DNA of 64,000 nt from Chitinophaga pinensis. GTDB taxonomy: Bacteria > Bacteroidota > Bacteroidia > UKL13-3. Positions 16,930-25,751 of the stretch are shown here, one piece after another (positions within the stretch are counted from its first letter, which is position 1; every line of letters begins with the position of its first letter). A model generated the notes under the pieces. It was not told where the DNA came from. It did not search any database and saw only the letters and a program-made list of their open reading frames with translations. The stretch lies in contig CAMARW010000006.1 in the NCBI GenBank assembly GCA_945860865.1, positions 62,001 through 126,000 of the forward strand, in the 5' to 3' direction. Made by a program: the position numbers and the translations under genes.

Positions 16930-17712
16930 TTATTGCCCTTTAAAAGCAGGTTTTCTTTTCTCGTTGAACGCGCTAACACCCTCTTTGTAATCATCGCTTC
17001 TACCGGCAATTTCTTGACAATAAGCTTCATATTCTAGCATAGTATCTAAATCGCTTGTATATGATTTTTGCAGCATTTTTTTCATGAGTGCAATTGCTTT
17101 AGTAGGCGCAGCAGCATAATGTAAAGCCAATTTGTCTACTTCATTATTAAGCTCTTCTGCTTTTACCACCTTGTTTACCATGCCCCAATCTGCAGCTTGT
17201 TGCGCACTTACTTTACTGCCCAGTGTAGCTAGTTCAAAAGCCCTGGCTGAACCTAATAAGCGCGGTAAAAAGTAGGATGAACCCGAATCTAGCACTAAGC
17301 CTACATTTACAAATACTTCTATTAAGCTGGCATTTTCTGAGGCAATAATCATATCGCAGGAAAGTGCTAATGAGCAACCTGCTCCAGCGGCAACGCCATT
17401 TAGTTTACAAATTACAGGAATTGGTAAATTACGCATGGCCCTAATCATGGGATTATATCTTTTGTATAAACTATCGCTCAAAGAACGGTTCTTACTCCCT
17501 GCTATAGCCTTTAAATCTTGTCCGCTACAAAAGGCTTTACCTGCCCCGCTAATAACCAAAACACGTATGCTTTTATCTTTGGCAGTTTTCTTTAACGCAT
17601 CATTTACATCAGCACTTAATTGCTCATTAAAAGCATTAAATACATCAGGGCGGTTTAAGGTAAGACTGGCAACTCCGTCTTTCACATCAAACAAAATAGT
17701 TTCGTAACTCAT
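16930..17712 (-). CDS. Enoyl-CoA hydratase/isomerase, PaaG-like
   Basis: A 260-residue crotonase-fold enzyme. The oxyanion-hole segments are AFCSGQDLKAI and NGVAAGAGCSLALSCDM. The SGQDL form and the overall pattern resemble PaaG, the 1,2-epoxyphenylacetyl-CoA isomerase of phenylacetate breakdown. No other paa gene is in the window, so the symbol is withheld. It follows a PAP2-like gene and RidA on the same strand, with 10 bases to the former. Confidence 0.85.
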   Translation of the reverse strand: MSYETILFDVKDGVASLTLNRPDVFNAFNEQLSADVNDALKKTAKDKSIRVLVISGAGKAFCSGQDLKAIAGSKNRSLSDSLYKRYNPMIRAMRNLPIPVICKLNGVAAGAGCSLALSCDMIIASENASLIEVFVNVGLVLDSGSSYFLPRLLGSARAFELATLGSKVSAQQAADWGMVNKVVKAEELNNEVDKLALHYAAAPTKAIALMKKMLQKSYTSDLDTMLEYEAYCQEIAGRSDDYKEGVSAFNEKRKPAFKGQ

Positions 17713-17722
17713 GGTAATTAAT

Positions 17723-18349
17723 TTATGCGAATTTAAAATTTAGGTTTAAGATGAAAAACATAAAAATAAAACCTAGTAAAAAGCCTAGGTATAATTGGTT
17801 GGGTAAATGAGCTTGTAGGGTTAACCTGGCAGAGGCAACCCAGCCACTAGCCAAAATACCCAAGGCAAGCATGAGCCTAAAATCTGCAAAACCTTTAAAA
17901 GCAAGTGCGGCAATTAACCCGCAAAGAGCGCCCATAGTAGCTAGATGAATACTAATTTTATTAAAAGAATTTATCAGAAAAACTGCTCCTACAATGCCCG
18001 TGCAAGCAAAAATGTACTGAAGTAGGAAGGAAGGCGTAATGGGTGATTGCGAAAGATTATAAAAGACAAAAATGTACAGAGACAAGGTAAATAAATAGGG
18101 ATATTTCCTGTCTTCTTGTTTCTCCATGGTAATGGCCGAAATGGTACCCATTGCTTTCATTAACAAAACTAAGAATAGCGGAATAATGCTGGTGGCAATA
18201 AAGATAAACCCCACATAAAATAGTTGCAGTTTTTGGGGTACACCAAAACTTAATGGAGGGTAAAAAGAAAAGAGCAGGTACAAGCACAAAAGGTTTACAA
18301 AAACCGGGTGCCAGATTACAGAAACAGCTTTAGCGGTAAAGGCGTTCAT
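17723..18349 (-). CDS. PAP2-like membrane protein
   Basis: A 208-residue membrane protein with about six hydrophobic segments. Weak relatives of the PAP2 phosphatase motifs can be seen: KQEDRKYPY (KxxxxxxRP-like), NKISIHLATMG in the place of PSGH, and ARLTLQAHLPNQLYLGF, whose His and surrounding pattern match the third motif. The PSGH serine and glycine are changed, so activity is doubtful. It starts directly after the RidA stop with no gap. Confidence 0.7.
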   Translation of the reverse strand: MNAFTAKAVSVIWHPVFVNLLCLYLLFSFYPPLSFGVPQKLQLFYVGFIFIATSIIPLFLVLLMKAMGTISAITMEKQEDRKYPYLFTLSLYIFVFYNLSQSPITPSFLLQYIFACTGIVGAVFLINSFNKISIHLATMGALCGLIAALAFKGFADFRLMLALGILASGWVASARLTLQAHLPNQLYLGFLLGFIFMFFILNLNFKFA

Positions 18350-18730
18350 TTATTGCACCGCCACTACGCTGATTTCTACATTGGCATTTAAAGGCAATTT
18401 TACAACCTGAACGGTTTCGCGAGCTGGAAAATTACTGCTAAAAAAGCTACCATATACTTCATTGATTGCCGCAAAATTGGCCAAATCTGTGCAATAAATA
18501 GTTGTTTTTACTACATGTGAAAAATCCATGTTGGCCTCTTTTAAAATAGCCTGTAAATTTTCCATAACCTTGTTGGTTTCTGCCTTAATATCTGATTGAA
18601 CCATAAGTCCGCTTGTAGCATCTTTGGCTACCTGACCACTTGTATACAAAAAGCCATTGATTAATACGGCATGACTGTATGGACCAATAGGCTCAGGCGC
18701 ATTTTTACTAGTAATAATTTTCTTTTCCAT
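18350..18730 (-). CDS. RidA family enamine/imine deaminase
   Basis: A 126-residue RidA/YjgF protein from the ATG at 18730. Motifs are PEPIGPYSHAV, FLYTSGQVAKD and the C-terminal ARETVQVVKLPLNANVEISVVAV, where the arginine binds the substrate carboxylate and the last Glu is catalytic. It hydrolyses reactive enamines made by PLP enzymes. An in-frame ATG at 18844 would add a signal-peptide-like segment but would overlap the divergent neighbour by 70 bases. I prefer the short form because its length is exactly that of the family. Confidence 0.85.
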   Translation of the reverse strand: MEKKIITSKNAPEPIGPYSHAVLINGFLYTSGQVAKDATSGLMVQSDIKAETNKVMENLQAILKEANMDFSHVVKTTIYCTDLANFAAINEVYGSFFSSNFPARETVQVVKLPLNANVEISVVAVQ

Positions 18731-18774
18731 GTGTTTAGGCTTCTTATCTTTGTTGTTGTTAATTTGTTGCGAAT

Positions 18775-19452
18775 ATGAAAATTTTGGCCAGAGGTTCAAT
18801 GAACCGAATAAAAGAATTGAAAGAAAAATTACTCGGTGTTGCATGTGAACTTACTTGTATAGACGATAGTGATTTATTGAGTGCTAATATACACGAATTT
18901 GATCTAATATTTGACCTCAAATTTGATGAAAAAAAGGAACAACTCAAATATTATGCTGGATTAAAAAATATTCCTGTATTTGTTTGTGCGGTAAAAAAGG
19001 CCTTGGATCAGGCCGTGCATGAGTACAATGGAAAGATTACTTGCCATTTATACGGCATTAATGCTTTACCTACATTTTTAAATAGAAGTTTATTGGAGGT
19101 TTCGATATACCAAAAAGAAAGTGAAGCTAACTTGGTGCAATGCATGGAACATTTTCAATGGCCATACAAATTGGTAAAAGACCGCGTGGGCATGGTTACG
19201 CCCCGAATTATTTTCATGATTATAAATGAGGCTTGTTTTACTTTACAAGAAGGAACTGCCAGTAAAGAAGACATTGATACGAGCATGAAATTAGGCACAA
19301 ACTATCCGTTTGGCCCGTTTGAATGGGCCAATAAAATTGGCATCAAACACGTTTACGAAACTTTAGAGGCACTTTACCAAGATACACATGATGAGCGTTA
19401 TAAGGGGTGTTCGCTTTTAAAAATAAAGTATTTGAGGAATGAGGAGTTTTAA
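18775..19452 (+). CDS. 3-hydroxyacyl-CoA dehydrogenase-like protein lacking the NAD motif
   Basis: A 225-residue protein whose C-terminal half (about 125-220) is the dimerisation and substrate domain of 3-hydroxyacyl-CoA dehydrogenases: RVGMVTPRIIFMIINEAC, EGTASKEDIDTSMKLG and YPFGPFEWANKIG. The N-terminal half is shorter than usual and has no GxGxxG dinucleotide loop (it begins MKILARGSMNRIKEL), so NAD binding is doubtful. I recall proteins of this shape in other Bacteroidota. It may bind hydroxyacyl-CoA without oxidising it. It lies next to a PaaG-like hydratase. Confidence 0.78.
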   Translation: MKILARGSMNRIKELKEKLLGVACELTCIDDSDLLSANIHEFDLIFDLKFDEKKEQLKYYAGLKNIPVFVCAVKKALDQAVHEYNGKITCHLYGINALPTFLNRSLLEVSIYQKESEANLVQCMEHFQWPYKLVKDRVGMVTPRIIFMIINEACFTLQEGTASKEDIDTSMKLGTNYPFGPFEWANKIGIKHVYETLEALYQDTHDERYKGCSLLKIKYLRNEEF

Positions 19453-19469
19453 TACGATTTCTAAAAACT

Positions 19470-19506
19470 AAAAAAGGCAGCACTAATTGATAGTGCTGCC
19501 TTTTTT
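19470..19506. terminator. Bidirectional terminator before metK
   Basis: A perfect 16-base-pair stem (AAAAAAGGCAGCACTA and complement) with a 5-base loop. The T-runs on both strands fit termination of the dehydrogenase-like gene and of metK, which converge here. Confidence 0.9.
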
Positions 19507-19528
19507 ATATTTGAAGTGATGCGTAAGC

Positions 19529-20782
19529 TTATTTTAACTTAAACGCTTTTTTCACTTTCTCTACCATGTCTAGTTTTTCCCAAGTAAATAGCTCTACTTT
19601 AAATTTAGCCATTTTACCATCTGGACCTTTAAACTCTTTGGTAACAATTTCATTCTTTCTACCCATGTGTCCGTATGCTGCAGTTTCGCTGTAGATAGGA
19701 TTGCGCAATTTTAAACGAGTTTCGATACCGTAAGGGGTCATATCAAAAAGTTTTGCCACAATAGCTGCAATTTCGCCATCATTCATCTTTACTTTAGCAG
19801 TTCCGTAAGTATCTACAAAAATACCCATTGGATCTTTTACACCAATAGCATATGATACCTGAACCAATACTTCTGAACAAACACCAGCAGCTACTAAGTT
19901 TTTAGCAATGTGACGCGTAGCATAAGCAGCAGAACGGTCTACTTTTGAAGGATCTTTTCCAGAGAATGCACCACCACCGTGGGCACCTTTACCACCGTAT
20001 GTATCTACAATAATTTTACGTCCGGTTAAACCAGTATCGCCATGCGGACCACCAATTACAAACTTACCTGTAGGGTTAATGTGGTATTTAATTTTGTCAT
20101 TGAATAAATGAGCAAATTTCTTGTATTTAGTTTTAACGCGAGGAATTAAAATCTTGATGATATCTTCTTTGATTTTAGCCAACATCTTAGCTTCTTTATC
20201 AAAATCATCGTGCTGTGTAGACAATACAATAGCGTCTATGCGAATAGGGTTATTGTTATCATCATATTCTAAAGTTACCTGAGATTTTGCATCTGGACGT
20301 AAATACTTAATCGCTTTGTTTTCGCGGCGTAAAGCAGCTAGTTCAATTAAGATTTTGTGTGCTAAATCTAAAGCTAAAGGCATAAAATCTTCTGTTTCGT
20401 TAGAAGCATAGCCAAACATCATACCTTGATCGCCGGCACCTTGGTCTTGCTTTTTCTTGCGATCTACACCTTGGTTAATATCGGCAGATTGCTCATGAAT
20501 AGCAGATAAAATACCACATGAGTTGGCTTCAAACATGTACTCACTTTTGGTATAACCAATTTTGCGAATTACACCACGGGCAATTTCTTGCACATCTAAA
20601 TAAGATTTAGACTTTACCTCTCCGGCTAATACAACCAAACCAGTAGTAACAAGGGTTTCACATGCTACTTTCGACTCTGGGTCGAATGCTAAAAAGTTAT
20701 CAATAAGGGCGTCCGAAATTTGATCGGATACTTTGTCTGGGTGTCCTTCACTTACAGACTCTGACGTGAATAAATAAGGCAT
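19529..20782 (-). CDS. metK: S-adenosylmethionine synthetase
   Basis: A 417-residue enzyme that makes SAM from methionine and ATP. It has [20 protein letters not shown] at the N-terminus, [12 protein letters not shown], and the P-loop-like [18 protein letters not shown], all diagnostic. Length is normal for this phylum. It is the only gene downstream of the structured leader at 20783-20944, and its own promoter is at 20949-20978. It ends at a strong terminator, so it is monocistronic. Confidence 0.97.
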   Translation of the reverse strand: MPYLFTSESVSEGHPDKVSDQISDALIDNFLAFDPESKVACETLVTTGLVVLAGEVKSKSYLDVQEIARGVIRKIGYTKSEYMFEANSCGILSAIHEQSADINQGVDRKKKQDQGAGDQGMMFGYASNETEDFMPLALDLAHKILIELAALRRENKAIKYLRPDAKSQVTLEYDDNNNPIRIDAIVLSTQHDDFDKEAKMLAKIKEDIIKILIPRVKTKYKKFAHLFNDKIKYHINPTGKFVIGGPHGDTGLTGRKIIVDTYGGKGAHGGGAFSGKDPSKVDRSAAYATRHIAKNLVAAGVCSEVLVQVSYAIGVKDPMGIFVDTYGTAKVKMNDGEIAAIVAKLFDMTPYGIETRLKLRNPIYSETAAYGHMGRKNEIVTKEFKGPDGKMAKFKVELFTWEKLDMVEKVKKAFKLK

Positions 20783-20944
20783 ATTTAATTTTTAGTTTTA
20801 AGTTTATAGTTTTACGCTTTAAATAAAACATGTGGACTTTATTGTAACAAGGAGGAACTGTGTTTGACAAGAAAGTCCGCATTGTTTTACCACCGTGGTG
20901 TTCTTCCCGGTTGGCATCCCGCACATGTGCGGGATTCTTAATGC
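20783..20944 (-). ncRNA. Structured metK leader RNA, candidate riboswitch
   Basis: Read on the minus strand, the leader starts with GCAUU (20944-20940), which pairs with AAUGC (20883-20879). Inside are P2, the perfect palindrome AUCCCGCACAUGUGCGGGAU (20935-20916), and P3, GCCAACCG (20915-20908) with CGGUGGU (20895-20889), one bulged A. A second hairpin follows with no spacer: GGACUUU (20878-20872) with AAAGUCC (20840-20834), extended by UUGU/ACAA and AACA/UGUU. The P3 loop GGAAGAAC (20907-20900) and the second loop GUUCCUCC (20858-20851) match at 7 of 8 positions. I do not see the SAM-I or SAM-II core. The region 20783-20833 is AT-rich and unstructured. No feature is seen in 20979-21086. Confidence 0.6.
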
Positions 20945-20948
20945 ACTG

Positions 20949-20978
20949 CAAAAGTATTGGAATTATGTAAAAAACAAA
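20949..20978 (-). promoter_or_regulatory. Promoter of metK and its leader
   Basis: On the minus strand, -33 TTTG (20978-20975) and a perfect -7 TACTTTTG (20956-20949) are 18 bases apart. The predicted start near 20944 coincides with the first base of the leader's closing stem. Confidence 0.75.
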
Positions 20979-21086
20979 GAAAAAAGATAAAAGGATAAAA
21001 TTCGTTAATAATCAAAATATTAAGTGTTGAATTTTAACGGTTTATTTTTTTGATAACCTAAAATGCCACCTATTTTATGAAATTGT

Positions 21087-23525
21087 TTAGTCTTTAAAAA
21101 TAGCTTGCTTCATAAGAATATCGCGCTCCTCTTTAGTATAATTTTCTTTATTAAAAATGTCCTTAAATTGGGCTTGATAGCTTGCATTTGTGGCAAAATA
21201 GGCTGCCAATTCTGCTGCTGGTGAAGCTAATCTGCTATTGTTAGATAGCATGGCTTGCATGAGCGATTTGGCAACATCGTTTGTAAATGTGTAAGTAGAT
21301 TTAAGCACTAAAAATGCTTGGTTTCTAGTTCTAAATTCGTAGCCAGAACCTGCAAAAGAAATTAATTCTTGTTTGGCCGCTTCTGCCTGTATGTTGTTTA
21401 CAATACTTAACTCTAGCCACTTCATGCGCACGCTATGAAACATGCCATGTACCTCTTGGGTAACATTCAAAAATTTGGCTGCTTCGTTTGGATAGGCTAA
21501 ACATAATTTCTCTAAACTACTTTTTACCACATCGTAACTGCTATCTGTTAGTGCTGACTCAAAATAACTTCTGTTTTTGTTAGTTATAGGAATGGTTTTA
21601 ACAGCAAAATCTCTTACGGCAGCTTTCTTATTGGTAAACGCTTGTAAGACCATAGTTACACTTTCTTCTTTGGTATCTGCTGCCAATTGAGAAATAATTT
21701 CGTTGAGTATTCCTTCATGTTTTTCTTGCTTGAAAAGCTGGGTTAATGCAAATCTTTTTTGGTCTAATGAATAAGCTCTTAAACCTATTACCGCATCATA
21801 TCTATCTAACATTTGAGGCGCACGTTTGGCCTGCTCCACTAAATTTTCCAACGGCTTTTTAAACGTTACTTGTTTTAATACATGGGAGTTCGGGTCAAAC
21901 AAAACAAAAGCGATTTTTCTATTCCCAGCATTTGGAATTTTTACCACTTCAAAAGCTTCACTTATCATTTCATTTACTGCCGATACCGAGCCATCTGTAT
22001 AATAAACCTCTAGGCGAATGGGCATTTTAAAGGTACGCACAATTTCGTTCATTTCGTGAATTTGCTCAATCGCTATTTCTGTGGCGTGCGTTCCATCTAG
22101 GTAGCTTAAATCTTCGTAATGCACGCGGTAATGAGGCTCTCCACCACGCTGTATCCATTGATCGAAAAACCAGTCTAGGTTCAGCCCTAAAACGTCTTTA
22201 ATGGCTTGTTGCAAATCGTTGGTTTCTACATTAGCATAGGCGTGTTTGGCTAAGTAATGTTTTAATACCCTTTTCCATTGCTCTGAACCCAACACATATT
22301 CTAACATACTGATAACAGCAGAACCTTTTTGGTAAACCCTTGCGGTTCCGCCACCGCTTACGCGCACACCCAGAAAATCTTTTTTGCCTGCTTGTATGGC
22401 TGCATTTTGATGCGCCCTGCGTTGCCAATTCCATTCGTCGTCTCCATCTAATATTTTACTCAATTGTTTTGGGTAATAAGTAGCAAAACTCTCTTGTAGC
22501 CATGCATCTCTGCCATCTCGGGCAGTTATATAATCGCCAAACCATTGGTGGGTAAGCTCGTGGCAGTTTACACCTACATAGTTCCTGTCTAAATACGCGC
22601 GGGCATCTACGTTAAAAAAATCACCAAAAATGGTAGCGGTGGTATTTTCCATAGCGCCATATAAAAAGTCTTGCACCATAACCTGGCTGTAACTTTCCCA
22701 AGGATATTTTATACCTGTTTCTGCCTCTAAAAAATCTACCATCATAGGCGTGTATCTATAGGTTGGTTCAAGCCTATCTTTAAACTCTGGATAGTACCAA
22801 TATTGCAATGGCACACCGCTTTTGCTTTTAGCGGTAGCCACAGCATATTTACCAATGCCCAACATTAATAAATACCCCGCATGTGGCTTACTCATGGCGT
22901 AATGCCAGGTATTAGTTCCATCTTTATTTTCTTTTTTGCTCAGTAGTTTTCCATTGCTTAAAACCTGGTAATTTTTATCAAAAGTGGTAACGGTTTCGGT
23001 TATAAACTTATCGTTCATATCATCGTACATAGGTATCCAATGGCGGTTATCTATGCCCTGCCCTTGGGTCCATATTTGCTTGCGTACCGCAAAGGGATCG
23101 GCCGTTTTAGGCGCTGGTATATTCCATCCAATAAAGTAAATTCCTTTGCTTGGTTTGGCGGTATAGTTAAAAATTATTTCTCCAGTCTGATCCCATTGAA
23201 AGGGTGTGCTAGGAAATACCCATATTCCCGCTGCAACCGTTTTGTAAGCAAGTGGTTTTCCGTTAAAAGTGGCATTTAAAATACTAATTCCAGGGCCATC
23301 AAAAAATACCGAATCTACCTGTTTTTGCAATACCTTAAATTGGTGACTCACTCTGCCTTTTACCAAACTAGCTTCAGGCTCAAATGCTAGCTCTACTTTC
23401 ATTTTAATAATATCTAAGCCATGCTCTCTGTAAGTAGTTGCATCTTTATGGTAACTATTATAAGTGTATTGCGCTAAACACACCTGTGAGGTAATTATAG
23501 CTAAGGTTAATAATTTAAATTTCAT
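21087..23525 (-). CDS. M1 family aminopeptidase, exported
   Basis: An 812-residue zinc aminopeptidase with a signal peptide (cleavage near LAQY, residue 19). GAMEN is at 290-294, and the zinc site HELTH at 322-326 is followed 19 residues later by Glu345, the canonical HExxH-x18-E of gluzincins. The C-terminal third is helical and HEAT/ERAP-like. It removes N-terminal residues from peptides, probably in the periplasm or at the surface. It is transcribed alone upstream of metK. Confidence 0.93.
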   Translation of the reverse strand: MKFKLLTLAIITSQVCLAQYTYNSYHKDATTYREHGLDIIKMKVELAFEPEASLVKGRVSHQFKVLQKQVDSVFFDGPGISILNATFNGKPLAYKTVAAGIWVFPSTPFQWDQTGEIIFNYTAKPSKGIYFIGWNIPAPKTADPFAVRKQIWTQGQGIDNRHWIPMYDDMNDKFITETVTTFDKNYQVLSNGKLLSKKENKDGTNTWHYAMSKPHAGYLLMLGIGKYAVATAKSKSGVPLQYWYYPEFKDRLEPTYRYTPMMVDFLEAETGIKYPWESYSQVMVQDFLYGAMENTTATIFGDFFNVDARAYLDRNYVGVNCHELTHQWFGDYITARDGRDAWLQESFATYYPKQLSKILDGDDEWNWQRRAHQNAAIQAGKKDFLGVRVSGGGTARVYQKGSAVISMLEYVLGSEQWKRVLKHYLAKHAYANVETNDLQQAIKDVLGLNLDWFFDQWIQRGGEPHYRVHYEDLSYLDGTHATEIAIEQIHEMNEIVRTFKMPIRLEVYYTDGSVSAVNEMISEAFEVVKIPNAGNRKIAFVLFDPNSHVLKQVTFKKPLENLVEQAKRAPQMLDRYDAVIGLRAYSLDQKRFALTQLFKQEKHEGILNEIISQLAADTKEESVTMVLQAFTNKKAAVRDFAVKTIPITNKNRSYFESALTDSSYDVVKSSLEKLCLAYPNEAAKFLNVTQEVHGMFHSVRMKWLELSIVNNIQAEAAKQELISFAGSGYEFRTRNQAFLVLKSTYTFTNDVAKSLMQAMLSNNSRLASPAAELAAYFATNASYQAQFKDIFNKENYTKEERDILMKQAIFKD

Positions 23526-23541
23526 AACAAGGATTTAAAAG

Positions 23542-23574
23542 CGAATATAATAATCTTCATTATTAAATGGCAAA
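23542..23574 (-). promoter_or_regulatory. Promoter of the M1 aminopeptidase gene
   Basis: On the minus strand TTTG (23574-23571) and TATATTCG (23549-23542, one mismatch) are 21 bases apart, 16 bases before the start codon. Confidence 0.5.
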
Positions 23575-23729
23575 AGCGCTAATTGTTTAAGAAAGTATAT
23601 CACCCAATAATTTAATGCAGGTAAAAGATTTTTACATGTCAAAAAATGGTCACAATCTAGTTAATTGATTTTTATCAACACGTTAAAATAGGCTTTTACC
23701 TTTAATTTGTAGGCTATTATTTACTCATT

Positions 23730-25751
23730 GTGTTCCAAATAAAGCCCATCATATATTCTCTTTTTTTAACAGGCCTAAGCATCATTATTTTGAGCTCTAA
23801 CTGGGTTGTTGGTCAAAAATTAGATTCGTTACAAAGCTTAGAAGAGTTGGTAGTTACGGGACAGTATGAAGCCAATAGCCTAACCAAATCTGTTTTAAAA
23901 GTGAAGGTTATAGATGCCAAAAGAATTGAACTACAAGGCGCTTTTTCTTTGCAGCAGGTTTTGGCCAACGAGTTAAATGTGCGCATTATTCAAGACCCAA
24001 TTTTGGGAAGTAGCCTGCAATTACAAGGTGTAGGTGGCAATAATATTAAGATTTTAATGGATGGTGTGCCAGTGGTGGGCAGAGAAAATGGCAACATAGA
24101 TTTGTCTCAAATAAACCTTCAAAATGTGGAACGCATAGAATTAGTTGAGGGCCCCATGAGCGTTAATTTTGGAACCGATGCCTTGGGAGGTGTTATAAAT
24201 ATTATTACCAAAAAACAAAAAGCCAATACCAGAACCGCCCGTTTAGGTGCTTATGCAGAAAGTATTGGTCAATACAATGCAAATTTGGCTTTGGGTTCTT
24301 CCAATGCAAAAAATAGCCTATTATTTGCTGCTAACCGTAACTTTTTTGGAGGTTTTAGCGAAGATCCCAATAGCAGAAATAAGCTTTGGAAACCACGTAC
24401 CCAATACAATGCCGATCTATCCTACACGCGTTTTATAGAAAAGGGTTCTTTTAGGTGGACAAACCAGTTTTTCAATGAAATTATTATGGATAGGGGCGTG
24501 CCAAATATAGATTGGACACAAGCAATAGCCCTTGATAGGCAATACCAAACTACCCGTTTAACCAGTAGTTTCTTTTATGAAAAAAAGCATAATGGTAAGC
24601 GAAACATCAATGTGGTAGGTGCTTATAATGGATACATGCGTCGTTTTAATACTTTTGTTAAAGATTTAACTAATTTAAGTGAGCAATTAGTGGCTGAACC
24701 TTTTGAGCATGATACCAACTGGTTTCACCAAGTTATGAGCAGGGGCACTTATGCCAATGTTGCATTCTCTCAAAAGTTGAGTTACCAAATGGGCTACGAA
24801 TTCAACCACGAGTTTTTTTTTGGTTCTCGTGTCCAAAATCAAAGCGTAAACATGGGCGATTACAACCTATTTACCAGCACAGAGTGGAAACCATTTAAGC
24901 ATTTTTTGGTTCGGCCAGCCATACGTATTATCTACCATACCCAATATGATGCGCCTTTAGTACCTAGCATCAACTTTAAATACGACTTACGCGAAGCACT
25001 TATTTTTAGAGGTTCATATGCCCGTGGATTTAGAGCACCCAGCTTAAAAGAACTGCATTTAGAATTTGTAGATGCCGCTCATAATATTAGAGGCAACAAA
25101 CAATTAAACGCAGAAACTTCAGATAATTTTCAATTTGGACTGTCTTATTCGCACAAATGGGTGAGTAAAATTTTTCGGTTCGAACCGATTCTTTTTTATA
25201 ACAAGATACAAAATATGATTGATTTGGCAAGGGTTGGCAATGGTAATGATGCCCTATTTCAATATGTGAATGTTAATAATTTTACTAGTTATGGAACTGC
25301 TGTTAACCTAGAATACAGAACAGAGCCATATCAAGTTTCTTTGGGCTACTCTTTAACGGGTAGAAAAAATGAATTGGCATTATACGAACCAAGTAACCTC
25401 TTTTTTTATGCCCATGAATGGCGTTTAAACACAAGTGTTTTTATCAAAAAACTCAACTTAAGTTTTAATTATTTTTGCAAATTCAATGGTAGATTTCAAA
25501 TCTATCAATATAATTTCAGGCAGAATGATGTTTCGCTTAGTTATATTGATCCTTTTGCTTTAATGGATTTTACGGTAAATAAATCTATGCTAAAACAGCG
25601 TTTGTCAATTACAGTTGGTTTAAAAAATATGCTCAATATTATAAACGTAAATGCCAATTTAAGTAGCGGTCCGCATGGTGCTGCGAGCGGCAACGCTGCC
25701 GCAGGAATGGGTAGAACAGCTTTTGTGGGCATTAATTACAATTTTTTATAA
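23730..25751 (+). CDS. TonB-dependent outer-membrane receptor, heme type
   Basis: A 673-residue receptor with signal peptide, a plug domain (about 35-160: SLEELVVTGQYEANS, LQGVGGNNIKILMDGVPV, IELVEGPMSVNFGTDALGGVINIIT) and a beta-barrel ending in NYNFL. It starts with GTG at 23730. There is no N-terminal carboxypeptidase-like domain, so it is not a SusC. The next gene is a HmuY-family lipoprotein that begins at the adjacent base, which points to heme uptake in the HmuR/HmuY manner. A variant of the repeated palindrome lies at 25175-25188. Confidence 0.9.
   Translation: MFQIKPIIYSLFLTGLSIIILSSNWVVGQKLDSLQSLEELVVTGQYEANSLTKSVLKVKVIDAKRIELQGAFSLQQVLANELNVRIIQDPILGSSLQLQGVGGNNIKILMDGVPVVGRENGNIDLSQINLQNVERIELVEGPMSVNFGTDALGGVINIITKKQKANTRTARLGAYAESIGQYNANLALGSSNAKNSLLFAANRNFFGGFSEDPNSRNKLWKPRTQYNADLSYTRFIEKGSFRWTNQFFNEIIMDRGVPNIDWTQAIALDRQYQTTRLTSSFFYEKKHNGKRNINVVGAYNGYMRRFNTFVKDLTNLSEQLVAEPFEHDTNWFHQVMSRGTYANVAFSQKLSYQMGYEFNHEFFFGSRVQNQSVNMGDYNLFTSTEWKPFKHFLVRPAIRIIYHTQYDAPLVPSINFKYDLREALIFRGSYARGFRAPSLKELHLEFVDAAHNIRGNKQLNAETSDNFQFGLSYSHKWVSKIFRFEPILFYNKIQNMIDLARVGNGNDALFQYVNVNNFTSYGTAVNLEYRTEPYQVSLGYSLTGRKNELALYEPSNLFFYAHEWRLNTSVFIKKLNLSFNYFCKFNGRFQIYQYNFRQNDVSLSYIDPFALMDFTVNKSMLKQRLSITVGLKNMLNIINVNANLSSGPHGAASGNAAAGMGRTAFVGINYNFL
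25175..25188. repeat. GGTTCGAACC palindrome, variant copy 3
   Basis: TCGGTTCGAACCGA is a perfect 14-base palindrome sharing the inner 10 bases with the three TTGGTTCGAACCAA copies. It is inside the TonB receptor gene, read as Arg-Phe-Glu-Pro plus flanks. Confidence 0.6.

Noticed and set aside
16930-19452. A phenylacetate degradation operon
   Set aside because: Only a PaaG-like hydratase and a dehydrogenase-like protein are present, on opposite strands, and no other paa gene is in the window.
20783-20944. SAM-I or SAM-II riboswitch
   Set aside because: I do not see the SAM-I kink-turn and GGCAACC core or the SAM-II pseudoknot segments. The leader has a different layout, so no known class is assigned.
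20748-20951. A 67-residue frame over the metK leader as a leader peptide
   Set aside because: It runs through all the predicted stems and into metK in another frame, its composition is unremarkable, and it starts before the predicted transcript.
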